A DNA stretch of 64,000 nt, from NCBI GenBank assembly GCA_035772735.1, contig JASDFA010000004.1:19371501-19435500 (forward strand), written 5' to 3'. Every line of letters begins with the position of its first letter. Positions within the stretch are counted from its first letter, which is position 1. The stretch comes from Datura wrightii (Eukaryota; Streptophyta; Magnoliopsida; Solanales; Solanaceae). The position numbers and the translations under genes are program-made. Under the pieces are notes generated by a model, which saw only the letters and a program-made list of their open reading frames with translations, searched no databases and was not told the origin of the DNA. Below are positions 22,936 through 33,159 of this stretch, piece after piece.

Positions 22936-24582
22936 ATGTTTATGATTTAGCATGTAAATCAGTTTCATATAGAGCATGTTCTGCCTCACCCAGGTTGGTG
23001 CATGACACAATTATAAATATATCTTTAGATCTTATCACTTGAATAAATAATTAGCATTAGTTTAATTTAGTAAATAATTATTGACAAGTCCCTATGAATT
23101 CGACATTCAATTTATATAATCACATATTACTTGTATGATCATATACACTTACAAGTTTGTTTGAACGCGACAACACTTAAAAAGTTGATTACTTAATAGA
23201 AATAACAATTAAAGACGGGAGATGAGTTCGTTACAATAAACACTAGATCCAAGTCTAATTGTTGTCAAGTTGTCATTGGTCTGTAACAGTCAACTATATT
23301 GATTGAAATTTTATATTAATTTCTATACTTGAGTTTTAGTCTTTGATGAGTTTCATCAGTTGGAGAAAATTGATATGGTTGAGGTAATACTAGAGTTTCG
23401 CTCATTTGATTATTGAGTTATAATTTAAAATCACTCTTCATGTTTTGTGAAGTTTGCTGAAATTTCTATTCCATAAATTGTGATTTTTAGTTCCTTGAAC
23501 ATGGAGGTTTTCTATGGTACATCGTTGTTCTTGTTATCGCTCTTATAGAATTCTATGTATAGCTTGAACCTAATTCATAAACCTAATAATTGTTGTTAAT
23601 AATCAGTAGATGGTAAAATATTTTATCATTGTTTGTTCGATAGTGGTCAAAGGCCAATTCAATATTTGAAGTTTTGGAATTTTAATTATGACCATAAGAT
23701 AATATATAATAATAATTGAGTTTATAAATTTTTTCAATACATATATATAATCTAAACAGAAGTTATCGAGATCACACGAACTGATCATATAAATTGCATT
23801 TTAAATTTATCCCTTTATGGTATTGGTACCAATAGAAATTTTACTTTTTCATTAATTAATGAAATCATTTTTTTTGCCACATTTCCTTAGAGAGATGAAA
23901 TTTTAGACAAAATAATTGCTTTGAGAGATCCCTATAAGTGTTTGCTTTTATGCGCCTGTTTATTCTTTTTATTTGCAGCTAAGACAGAGAGATCTATGTT
24001 GCTCGGACTCTGTGTCGAATTCTCTAAAAATCCGCTACTTTTGAAGGATCTGGCACGCATCCATTACTTTTAGTTTTGCACGTATTCAAGTTAGAATGAA
24101 GAATTTAACCACTTTTCAGATGCTTAATTTTTCAGAATTACTACTCAAACAATATTTTTCCTCTGAAAACAAATAAGAAGGTTTCATTGAGGAGCCAAAG
24201 CTAGATTTCTTTGTTTTGAAATCAAAATGTATAGGTAAATCCTAATAAAGAAACCAATAGAAGACATTGGCAGGAAAAAATAAATTGGTCATTTGTTTGT
24301 GTCATCTAAAAGGTGGGGGCTTGTCTACGGTAAAAGAAGAGCAGGGTATTCAGGTGAGCCACAAAACAAATTGAGTGATGGGTTAAAAAACCACTTAAGG
24401 TATCACGTTTTTTAGAGTTTCATGTTCAAACTATCAGGTGTATGAGTTTTCACCTTAATTATCACCAAATATTTATCGAAACATACCTAAATTATCGGTA
24501 GCTCACTTTTCCTACCTTATATTTTCAGTGGATAAAATGAGCAATTATGAGACATGGTCTAAGTATGCTCTCTTTCAATTAG
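22936..24582. other. Stretch with no recognised gene
   Basis: AT-rich. It contains atgttgctcggactctgtgt near 23998, a phrase seen in many Solanaceae genes and repeats, preceded by a splice-like ...tttgcag. I cannot build an exon from it. Confidence 0.4.
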
Positions 24583-24721
24583 GTTTGCAAAACTTGATAA
24601 GCGAAAGAGAGAAAAAGATAAGCAGAATGCTAAGTTAGATGAAATTACAGCAAGATGGAGGAGAGACATGGAAGATGGAACAACTGATCCAACATCAAGT
24701 TCAAATGAGTATTTCAAATAA
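24583..24721 (+). pseudogene. Orphan 3' exon of an unrecognised gene, copy 1
   Basis: A splice-acceptor-like ctctctttcaattag is followed by an open frame of 45 residues to a TAA at 24719-24721. It is strongly charged: FAKLDKRKREKDKQNAKLDE, then ARWRRDMEDGTTDPTSS. The copy at 47852-47990 has exactly the same length, with nine base changes by eye and no indel (FEELDKRKRKKDKRNAKSDE). I do not recognise the family. The composition suggests the basic/coiled C-terminal tail of a nuclear protein. No convincing upstream exons were found within 1.6 kb, so it is most likely a truncated relic. Most of the changes between copies are amino-acid-changing, which argues against selection. Confidence 0.5.
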
Positions 24722-25305
24722 ATTCTCTTATTTAGGGTAAAACATAAAACATTCCTTCCACTTTTCATTAGTTCCAGCAATCCAAGTCATATGAAATAAA
24801 ATAGTCTCCAAAGAAAATGAAAGATAGCAATGAAAACAACTTTGTCATAATAAAGGGTCCTTATGAGAGTTGTCATTGAAAGCATTGGATCATCCATCAT
24901 ATTGATGATTCGTAAAAAAATTTGTTGTTTCTAAACACTGGACACTCGATGTTGATGTCACCTACATAAGTAAAAAGTGACTTTCTGAGATAATAAATAT
25001 TGATTGACTGATACGTATGAGAAATTAGCTCAATGAAACTGAAATTCAAATAAACAAAGAGTAGTAAGCAAAGTTTTTGAGAAGCACAAACCTGATCATC
25101 AGAGTAAACTTGAGTTTGCTTACCCATGTTTATTAAGTCGGGTAGCACTTGGAGATTCAAGATGTTGAGGGAGATAATCCATACTATTGAAATTGAAATA
25201 CACTTTATAATTTTTCTTCTCGTTTGAATCACTTCCATTAATATTACTCGCATGTAATGTCATGACAACATTGCTTGGATCAGACATGTTTTGTTCACCA
25301 ATATA

Positions 25306-25851
25306 CTATTGGAAATTAGTATTTGCATCTCTCAATCCATTAATTATTGCATTTTCTAAATTATTATCAGAAATTATTGCGCTACCTGAATATGCGACAT
25401 GGGCCACATCCAAATCCAAGTTGTAATCATTTTGAGTATAATGATCTAAGCTGTAATTCTGATGATCCCAACTTTTAAACATCATTTCAAGCTCATAACT
25501 CATGCTCTCAATAATTAGGTCTTCTAAACCCTGCATTTCAAATGATGGGTCATGTTGTTGTCGTCCACTACCAACATTACTTTGGTCTAACGAAAATGGG
25601 TTGAGGTAGTGGGGTGGAACCTGAAGTTGTGGGTGATGGAGTTGTTGTTGCTGAGTTGAACTAGCAAAAATATTGTTTGTTTTAATTTGCGGAAACTCTG
25701 GGCCTCTTTGAGTTTGATTTGGAATATTTATTTCAAGAAAAGGAATTCTCCCATATTTTTTAGAGCTACTTTTTTGTTGAGAACAATTTGATGATCCCCG
25801 AAGGATATATCTTCGCTCTTCGGGAGCTCTCCAACTGTTGCTACGATATTT
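25306..25851 (-). pseudogene. RR-like copy 1, exon 6 (C-terminal region)
   Basis: The acceptor tttcag is followed by KYRSNSWRAPEERR, completing the GARP domain. It then encodes a Ser/Asn/Gln-rich tail (STQQQQLHHPQLQVPPHYL) and an acidic end. TAG at 25306 is shared with copy 2, yet the same frame stays open for about 60 codons beyond it (MSDPSNVVMTLHASN, later NFNSMDYL) up to a donor-like GTAAGC near 25127. Confidence 0.75.
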
Positions 25852-26427
25852 CTGAAAGAAAAAAAATCAAAAGAGAGTTCGACCATAAATATATTTACAA
25901 TCTCAATTCATTTTTATTTAGGTGTGTTTGATACGTGTGACACAAGTCATTTTTAATATAAAATATTTTTTATGTTTGGTACTGGTGAATGATAAAAAAT
26001 TTTGTGAATTAAAGATTGATAATAATATTACTTCATTGAATAGTTAGTATAAAAAAGTATAAATTAGCAATTAATAACTTCTGTCACTAAACCTGCAATA
26101 AAAGTCAATCACTAATCCTCTTTAATTAGTGAATGTTTTGATAAAAATTTTGAGTACTAAAAATTGATAATAATTTTCAAACATTTACCGGCTGGTTGAT
26201 TTAAAATAAATCTTTGTTTTGAGAACTAATTTTTTGATTTGAAATTAACAATACAACCCTTGTCGAAAAATGAGATCTTACAAGTGTTTGATGAAAAATC
26301 ATTTCAAGCAAAACATTTTCTAGTAACTAAGTACGATAAATAACTTTAAAAGAAATATTTTTTCTTATCCTTACCAAATACACATAAATATATGATACAT
26401 TATTTATCATTTTTTTTAAAGATGTAC

Positions 26428-26776
26428 CTGAAGATGGCTCGCAACTTGCATCTTGGTAAGGCCAGGCATATTCATCGCCTTACAAATTTCTTTCGGCAAA
26501 CAACCTATATATTCCATCAAAATGTAACTTTGATTATATTGCTACTACAATAATCCTGGATCAAACCAAGATATATGTAAATACAATAATCACTATGTCT
26601 TGGTTCCAAACAATGCGACATTAGCTATAAGTATGGATTCTCCTTCATATTGTTCCATATATAGAAACAAATAGTATTGAAAATTAATTAATAGCAATAT
26701 AAACTTACTTCCTTCACCAAGTTGTTTCGTAGCTTCCATGAATTTGGAATGAAGATCCGCAGTCCATTTTATGGAG
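26428..26776 (-). pseudogene. RR-like copy 1, exons 4-5 (GARP domain)
   Basis: Exon 4 (about 26776-26709, donor GTAAGT) and exon 5 (26504-26428, acceptor atatag, donor GTACAT) join through an AGT Ser codon. Together they give the Trp-x(n)-Leu-His helix and the PKEICKAMNMPGLTKMQVAS helix-turn-helix that defines GARP domains. Confidence 0.85.
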
Positions 26777-26969
26777 TCCTTTCACTTAAAAGTGTTATTC
26801 ATAGTACTTCTCTGGCTTTCTCCTTCATTAATCTCCTTTTTTATTTTTCTACCTCTCTTCCTTCTCGACATGTATTTTTCATTTGATATGATATCGTTCT
26901 CATCCTCATTAATATTATTGGGTCTGTTGCTTAGTATTAATAAGCATATTCTTATCTCCAATTTGCTTG

Positions 26970-27157
26970 TCATCCGATAATATTATCATTACCAATATCG
27001 TCAACATTCATCGGATCACCATTTGCTTCTAGTCCTTTTCTTGCTTTCTCTTGTTGTATTTCTTTACTCAATACAAATTGCCACAAGTTTTTCACAATTT
27101 CCTCATCAAATGACTTTTCCAGGTAAAGATAAGCTCCATCATCTAAAGCCTTCTTTG
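26970..27157 (-). pseudogene. RR-like copy 1, exon 3 (receiver end and linker)
   Basis: AKKALDDGAYLYLEKSFDEE, followed by IVKNLWQFVLSKE, matches the last strand and helix of type-B receivers (HGACDYLLKPVRIEELKNIW type), with the catalytic Lys kept. An acceptor at cacttag fits the phase of exon 2. An alternative slightly upstream would restore eight more residues. The frame closes with TGA at 26970. Confidence 0.7.
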
Positions 27158-27830
27158 CTAAGTGATTATTGTGTTTATCACTTACAATTGTATAATTATT
27201 TCGAGAAGTTCGTAATTAGAAATGAATTATATTATACACTAAGTAAATAATAAATTTCACACATATTTTCTCAATGTTATGTATTATAACAGTAATATAG
27301 TTTACAAAACAATCATTTAACATATCACAACAACCCAAGAAAAAGAATTAGTAACATATAACTATGGTGCTTAATAACAAAAATTCATCACTAATTCTTT
27401 TTAACGACAGATTATCAACATATCATGTTAATTAGTTGCTATGAATTATGTAGCGGTGAATTTTATAGTTAATTTTTTTAATTATGTATTGATTAAAATA
27501 ACTAGCTTTATACACTTTAATAATAACAACATAAAAGAAATGCACGTAATATCCAATAAAACATAATGACTAGTTGATTTCACATATATTAACAAAATTT
27601 TAATCGTTATGAAAGTAATGAATATAGTGAAGGATAGATTATATCATTAAATAATTAAATTAATCGGTAATCTTATTTAATAATGGATTATACAAGATTT
27701 GTTTTGCTACAACCTATTTAACAACATATTAACAATAAATATTTTAGCTAAATACTTTTTTGTAGTATATTAATTGAAATAACTAATGCCAACCTTTATC
27801 ATAGTACGCGGAGGATAAATAAATACTTAC

Positions 27831-27980
27831 ATAGTGAGACTATATCCAAGGACACAATTTGTTCCAAGAGTCGAAAATAAAGAGAATCCGGTGAATGGAC
27901 ATTTATTATCATCACATCAATTTTTTCCTTTCCTTTGGAGAGCATTGACATCGCCGCAGAAGGTGTATTAGCCGTCACAA
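27831..27980 (-). pseudogene. RR-like copy 1, exon 2 (receiver middle)
   Basis: The acceptor is atatatag|TTGTGACG and the donor ctat|GTAAGT. It encodes VTANTPSAAMSMLSKGKEK, then IDVMIINVHSPDSLYFRLLE. Compared with VISDVHMPDMDGFKLLE of type-B regulators, the phospho-acceptor is Asn. Confidence 0.8.
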
Positions 27981-28730
27981 CTATATATATTCATGAACTT
28001 TGAAAGTCAGTGAAGAACATGAAAAAAATATTATACACAAAGTTATCATTAGTAAATGTTTATTTCTCATTTGAATTCAATTCAATTTTCATGTTATGTT
28101 GATACAATTTAGTTTATGTAATTACACATATTATTCAACTTATATTATAATTGATGTGTGCAATTTCAATTAGATAGGTTCACATAAAAATCCAAATACA
28201 ATATTTTTTTTGAGTAAATAATTAAATTATATAGAACAATGTAAGAAGATCGTTTAGGAATATACTACTAAAGAATCTATTTTAATTTATTCAACGATTT
28301 ATCAAAAATAAATGAACGATGAATAGATCAAATTCTATCAAAGGAAAGATAATAGGATAATTTTTTTTTTAAGATAATCCTATTTCATGAATATTTAACT
28401 AAATAAGTTTAAAAGATTTAGAAAATTGTAATGTCCTAATAGTGATCTTTTATATTTTGATATCGATAAGATAATTAATCTAATTGAATATGAAGATATT
28501 AATGCAAAGTTGTATATGAAATCCATGTGTTATTAACATATCCCATATATGTGATTATATGATTCTTTAATTGAATTCAAGAATCTTACTTAGGTATTAC
28601 AACAAAAGCATAAACAACTAAAATATAATAAGGCAATCAAAGAGTCAAAAATAGTTGTAGATATTGAGCCACAAATTGATAAAATACATTTTCTAGAGAA
28701 AAGGTATTATCAATTATAATTATACTTAAT

Positions 28731-29511
28731 TTATAGATAGCAACATAATTTAGGATTAGGATGTAGAATCCGAATATTAACGTATTTTTAGTAGATTAGT
28801 TTGATAGAGTTTATGATTATAACGTAGAATCCTAATATTATAGTACAACAGATAGTCACAGGTAGGTCTATAAGAATACCTATGTGCATGAGTTAGTTCA
28901 GAAGAGAAAATACGAAGAATGATATCTTTACACTTAATATTATTTATAATCTTATTCGTAGTATCATAATTTTTGTTCTAACTTAAGTTATTTTGTATCT
29001 TGAATCATGTTCTCCATTTTATAATAACCAGTTCATCTTTCCCCACTCTTTTTCTCTCACCATGATCTACATCAATTTGTAGCTAAATGTCCCATAAAAT
29101 TAAAATCCTCAAACTATATTGTTTGGAGGATTGAGGTAAGCCAGTTGATGCAGACCCTAAAGATTGGTGAATTATTATGAAGGAACTCCCATATGAGGTT
29201 ACGGTAAACGAGAATGACGATGAAATTTCAACCCTAAATTTATAGAATGAGAAGAGAAAAAAGTCTTGGTGAGAAGTTGACTAACTGGAACTATGACCAA
29301 AAAAATTAATTTTTTTTATTATTGGTCGCATTTCGGCCAAACAAATGCAGGGGAGTTTTGAGGACATTACCTACAAGCTAACAAAGATAAGAAATTTCAA
29401 TTGAAGCAACAAATTTAGAATATCAAGATAGGATCAAATTTTTTAGATGAATATATAAAAGAATTCAAGAAAATTTGTGATAGTCTCGCCGCTATATATA
29501 AACAACACATT
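28731..29511 (+). mobile_element. Copia-like mini-retroelement E, truncated (copy 1)
   Basis: It has a 228-bp LTR (28731-28958) and internal sequence with a trace of gag (EFKKICDSLAAIYK near 29455-29500). The sequence then jumps at about 29511 to the flank that follows the second LTR in copy 2. The gag end and second LTR have thus been lost here. It sits in the long first intron of the RR-like relic. Confidence 0.7.
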
Positions 29512-30921
29512 TAGAATAAGTTACTTGATTTGTACTTTAATATTACCTACTTTATGCACATGTACTACGTGCAAAATAGTTTAACACACCATAAATAGAA
29601 AATAATCAGTGAATACTAATAAAGCAATTAAAAAATCAAATAAAAACAAACAAGGAAAAAGTACTAAATCATTTAACTATACTCTTTATTTTTTCAAACA
29701 TGAACAAAAACTAGTGGGGGTTTTGGCTATCAAAATTGCCAATTATATGCGTTTTTCTGTGAGGTAAAATAGTTCAAGAAAATTATCATTTTAAAATATT
29801 TTTCGCATATAGCAAAATAATTACAATATTTACTTCTTTTTTTCAAAATTCTGAAAAATTATCAATTGATTTCATAAATTAAAGCAGAAGAAGTAATTGA
29901 ACGATCATAAAGGTTGAGAAAACAAGAAATATAATAATTCAATTTTTTTTCCTTTCAAATTCTAAAAAAAAATTAGTAAATTAAAATATTTTAAAATCAA
30001 GGTGCATGCACAGTCAAAAAAATAAATTAACAGGTGAAAATTTAAAAAGTTAAATAAACTTCTTTAAAAATGCAAGCTTTTTTTTTAATTACAAAGGGGC
30101 GAAAAGAAAAAACAAAAAAGAAAAACAAACATTTTTTCACGAGAAGTAGGTCTCCCCACCTTTTTTTGTCTACATCCAATAAAAGACAAAAAAAAGTAGT
30201 TTCAAACATATTGACAGCCAGATCAGTTCTTATCATATCTTTCATTTGCTCCTCCTATTATTCTAATCTTGTGCCTCCACCACAAAAGGAAATTTATTTT
30301 TTCTAAAATAATAATTAGATTAATAAACATCAAAGATCTATACTTTCAAAAATAATTTTTAAGAAATTTAATTAATTTTCTGCTCCATCTCTATTTCACT
30401 CTACGCCAATTGACAATAAATTTTTCTCCTTTTTCTACAATAAAAATTTCATTTGTAGAACACATACATAAGTTGATTAAATCATTAAATCAACATAAAA
30501 CTGTGACCCTTTGGGGATATTCGATAAAATTGAAAATAACATAGAAACTAATATAAAATTATAAAACCCTCTCTGAAAAATCATATACATCTCTATGGAG
30601 GAAGCTAATCGAGTGTGTGACTTGCTTATAACAAGATCTAAACATAGAGAATCTAATTTGGTTCTTTATAACCACGCAAAACTCATTTATTAACTAGTAA
30701 AACAGCATAAACAAACATAGAAATAGTGTTATCACGACAACAAAAGAGAAATTCAAGATCTACAAGATAAATAAAATCTAAAAAGATATCAATATTAAAA
30801 TCATAAATGATATAACAAGCATCATATCAATTAAATCTCTTATAAAACGAAAATCACAGAAAATTTAGTAAATTCAAAGAAACAAAGGTTGTAAATTCTA
30901 TATAATACTTTTAGATGTCAC
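29512..30921. other. Intron 1 of the RR-like relic (5' part), no other gene
   Basis: AT-rich sequence matched by about 54955-56374 in copy 2. Open frames near 30042-30306 on both strands are composition effects. Confidence 0.5.
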
Positions 30922-31099
30922 CTTTATATTTGTAAGACTTTAGCAAATCAACCATCTCAGTAACAAACTCTTTATTATAATCTACCAACATCACACGAAC
31001 TTCTTCTATCATACCACAAAAAGGAGTTGCCATTGGATTAGCTATTCCTTCAACAGATTGAGAGTTTTCTTCTTTAGAAAAAATAATGAGGAGATACAA
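30922..31099 (-). pseudogene. RR-like copy 1, exon 1 (receiver start)
   Basis: Open from a Met at 31099; inner Met codons (MATPFCGMIEE) may be the real start. EEVRVMLVDYNKEFVTEM is the first strand and helix of a receiver. The donor is at aaag|GTGACA, leaving one base, which joins exon 2 as GTT (Val). Confidence 0.75.
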
Positions 31100-31284
31100 G
31101 AAAATAATTTATTTTATAAAAAGATAAATTTATCAGAAAAACACTTAACTCTTTTGATAGCTTCTGTTAGTTGAAGCTCTAATGTGGAGTTAATTTTCTT
31201 CTTAAATCCTTTTATACAGTATTACTTACTAGTTGATGAGAATATTAAATGTTGACCATAGAATAACTTTTATTGACACGTTTA

Positions 31285-32205
31285 GTTACTTTTGGACAGA
31301 CACCTATATAACCTCTTAAATTTAACACGTTTTATGACTTAGGCACTCAAACTTAGTCAATGATCAGATAGATACTCAAACCTAGTCAGTGATCAAATAG
31401 ACACTTAAACTTGATAGAAGTGTGCTTAATGGACTCTTTAAGTTGATATAGAAAAATGGTGTATTTTTCACTTCTATTTGAGACAGATGGCTCCTAATTC
31501 TTTCAAATAAGCCAACAAAAAGAAATTCTTAGAAGAAAAATAGAAAATATATTTATTTATTAAATAATTTTTTTGATAATTCAAATTTTTTTCACTGATT
31601 TTTTCTCTTCAATTCACCAACAATTTTACTTTTAACATATCAACCTCTCTCTTTCTTCACCCCAAGCCACAACATTTTTTTCCTTTACCTACAGATGCAT
31701 ATATTGTATTAATTTTGTATTTATGTTTTTCAAAAATTAGGGATGAAGGAATTAAAGGGATTCTATATGTTTTAATTAGTTGCAACCATCTATTTGAAAC
31801 TTTGGTTTAAAAAAAATTGTAATCATTTTGTAAATTTCGTGGTGTTCTTTTGGTTGATATTTCAATTGAAATGAGATTTTCAATTTGTAATGTATAGTTA
31901 AAATTGAAATTTGAACTTTAAAAATTATTGACAAGTAAAAGAAAAAATAGAAGTGAGTTTGTACTCATTCTATTTTAGTTACATATTTTTTAAAGAAAAA
32001 ATATCACACGTGTCATCTGATTATAATTGCTTCTAATAATATTAGAAGCAAGTGTATTTCAGTCACTTGTTCTTATGTACACATGTATTTTAAAAGACAC
32101 TCTTCTGCTAAGTTTAAGTGACGATCTGATCACTTATTCAGTTTCAATGTCTACTTTATAAAACATATCATGTTTAAGGGACTATCTTGGTATTAAGCCA
32201 TTACA
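31285..32205. mobile_element. Old terminal-inverted-repeat element upstream of RR-like copy 1
   Basis: The left part (31310-31440: aacacgttttatgact, actcaaacttagtcaatgatcagata) is an inverted, diverged match of the right part (32085-32185: taagtttaagtgacgatctgatca, ataaaacatatcatg). There is no transposase. The same structure lies at about 56745-57690 upstream of copy 2, so it predates the duplication and may contribute promoter sequence. Confidence 0.4.
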
Positions 32206-32214
32206 TTTTTTTTC

Positions 32215-33030
32215 TTTCTTGAGTCAAGACAAGGGCATACGTTTGTATCTACAAATAAAAACGAAGGGGGCGGTGTTATACTTTTGTTTTTTTTTTTGCC
32301 TTTTCCATTTAGGGGTTTAGTATGGAGGGCAATATTTTCTTGAGAAAATTATTTTTCAGGTTAGTAACTTAAATGTATTTCTCAAGAAAATATTTTCAAT
32401 TATAAGAAAAAAAATGTCTGTTATCACTTATAAGATCTGAGTGGGTACTCATTTTTCATTTAAAAAGGATCATGGTTATGTTCTTATTTTATCTCAATTG
32501 TTTCAACCAATACTTACATATTTTTACCAACAATTAACATCCAAAAGTGTCATAAAATCATTTTCTCTCTATCATATCCTTCACAATGTATTATTACTAA
32601 ACTTTGAAAATGATCTAGAGAATAATTTTTTCTAGATAAAATATTTTCTTTGTTATCTTATGTCATACATATAACCTTTGTGATTTTGTTATAACGTATA
32701 TCTTAATCAATATGAGACCTTAACATCTGAATTAGTAATTATTCTATTTGTATCTCTATTTGTCCACTTACCAATAGGTAGTAATACTAGTAAGTTATTG
32801 AAATCTTAAATTATTTTGCCGTATTTTGTTCAATATTTTTTTATTGTTAATTTTAATTTGTAGGCTTATGAATTTAATATATACATTACCACCAAATTAT
32901 CATATATCTAGTACATATTTCTATTTTACCATGCTACTAAGGACAAGCACAACAACAATATTGATCACATATGGAACTTCTAATTTTTACTTTTTAAATC
33001 ATACGAACAGGCATGGTAAATTATAAATTA
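32215..33030 (+). repeat. Repeat block X, copy 2
   Basis: Matches 19725-20376, and its first 190 bp match 57700-57902. The short ORFs in it are not conserved between copies. Confidence 0.7.
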
Positions 33031-33159
33031 TCATACTATAATTATACAAGTCGAAACATATAGACATTGTTAGTATATTCCGTTATCACTGATAGTGAAA
33101 AAATTATTTGATTGAGAAAATTACAAGTTGTATATGAAATAATTTACACGGTTAAATTG

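Larger units (their letters stand above)
25306..31099 (-). pseudogene. Type-B response-regulator-like gene relic (receiver + GARP), copy 1
   Basis: In working members a receiver takes phosphate in the cytokinin phosphorelay and a GARP/Myb-like domain binds DNA in the nucleus. Six exons can be traced on the minus strand: 31099-30922, 27980-27831, 27157 to about 26970, about 26776-26709, 26504-26428 and 25851-25306. Most junctions have GT/AG in matching phases. The receiver has LVDYNKE for the acidic pocket, INVHSPD where the phospho-acceptor Asp should be (Asp is Asn), and a kept Lys in YLEKSF. The GARP domain reads IKWTADLHSKFMEATKQLGE, then CLPKEICKAMNMPGLTK and MQVASHLQ-KYR. The Gln-rich C-terminus ends at a TAG (25306-25308). 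The linker between receiver and GARP is broken by frameshifts and an in-frame TGA just before KDSIKW. Therefore it is probably a pseudogene, although exotic splicing could skip the lesions. Confidence 0.8.
21838..32405 (+). repeat. Duplicated block II, copy 1
   Basis: Collinear with 45138-57902. It contains the D-type LTR end, the small orphan exon, the response-regulator-like relic and its upstream region. Copy 2 is about 2.2 kb longer because of a Mutator-like insertion and a more complete copia-like element. Confidence 0.88.

Noticed and set aside
24559..24780. 73-residue minus-strand frame opposite the orphan exon
   Set aside because: The plus strand has an acceptor, a charged protein-like frame and a stop shared between copies; the minus frame is its shadow.
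26771..27250. Hydrophobic plus-strand frames opposite the RR-like exons
   Set aside because: They are antisense shadows of the receiver and linker exons, which match a known family on the minus strand.
30042..30306. Lys-rich and Phe-rich frames on opposite strands
   Set aside because: Composition artefact of an A-rich/T-rich patch in intron 1. The match at 55500-55640 in copy 2 keeps no frame.
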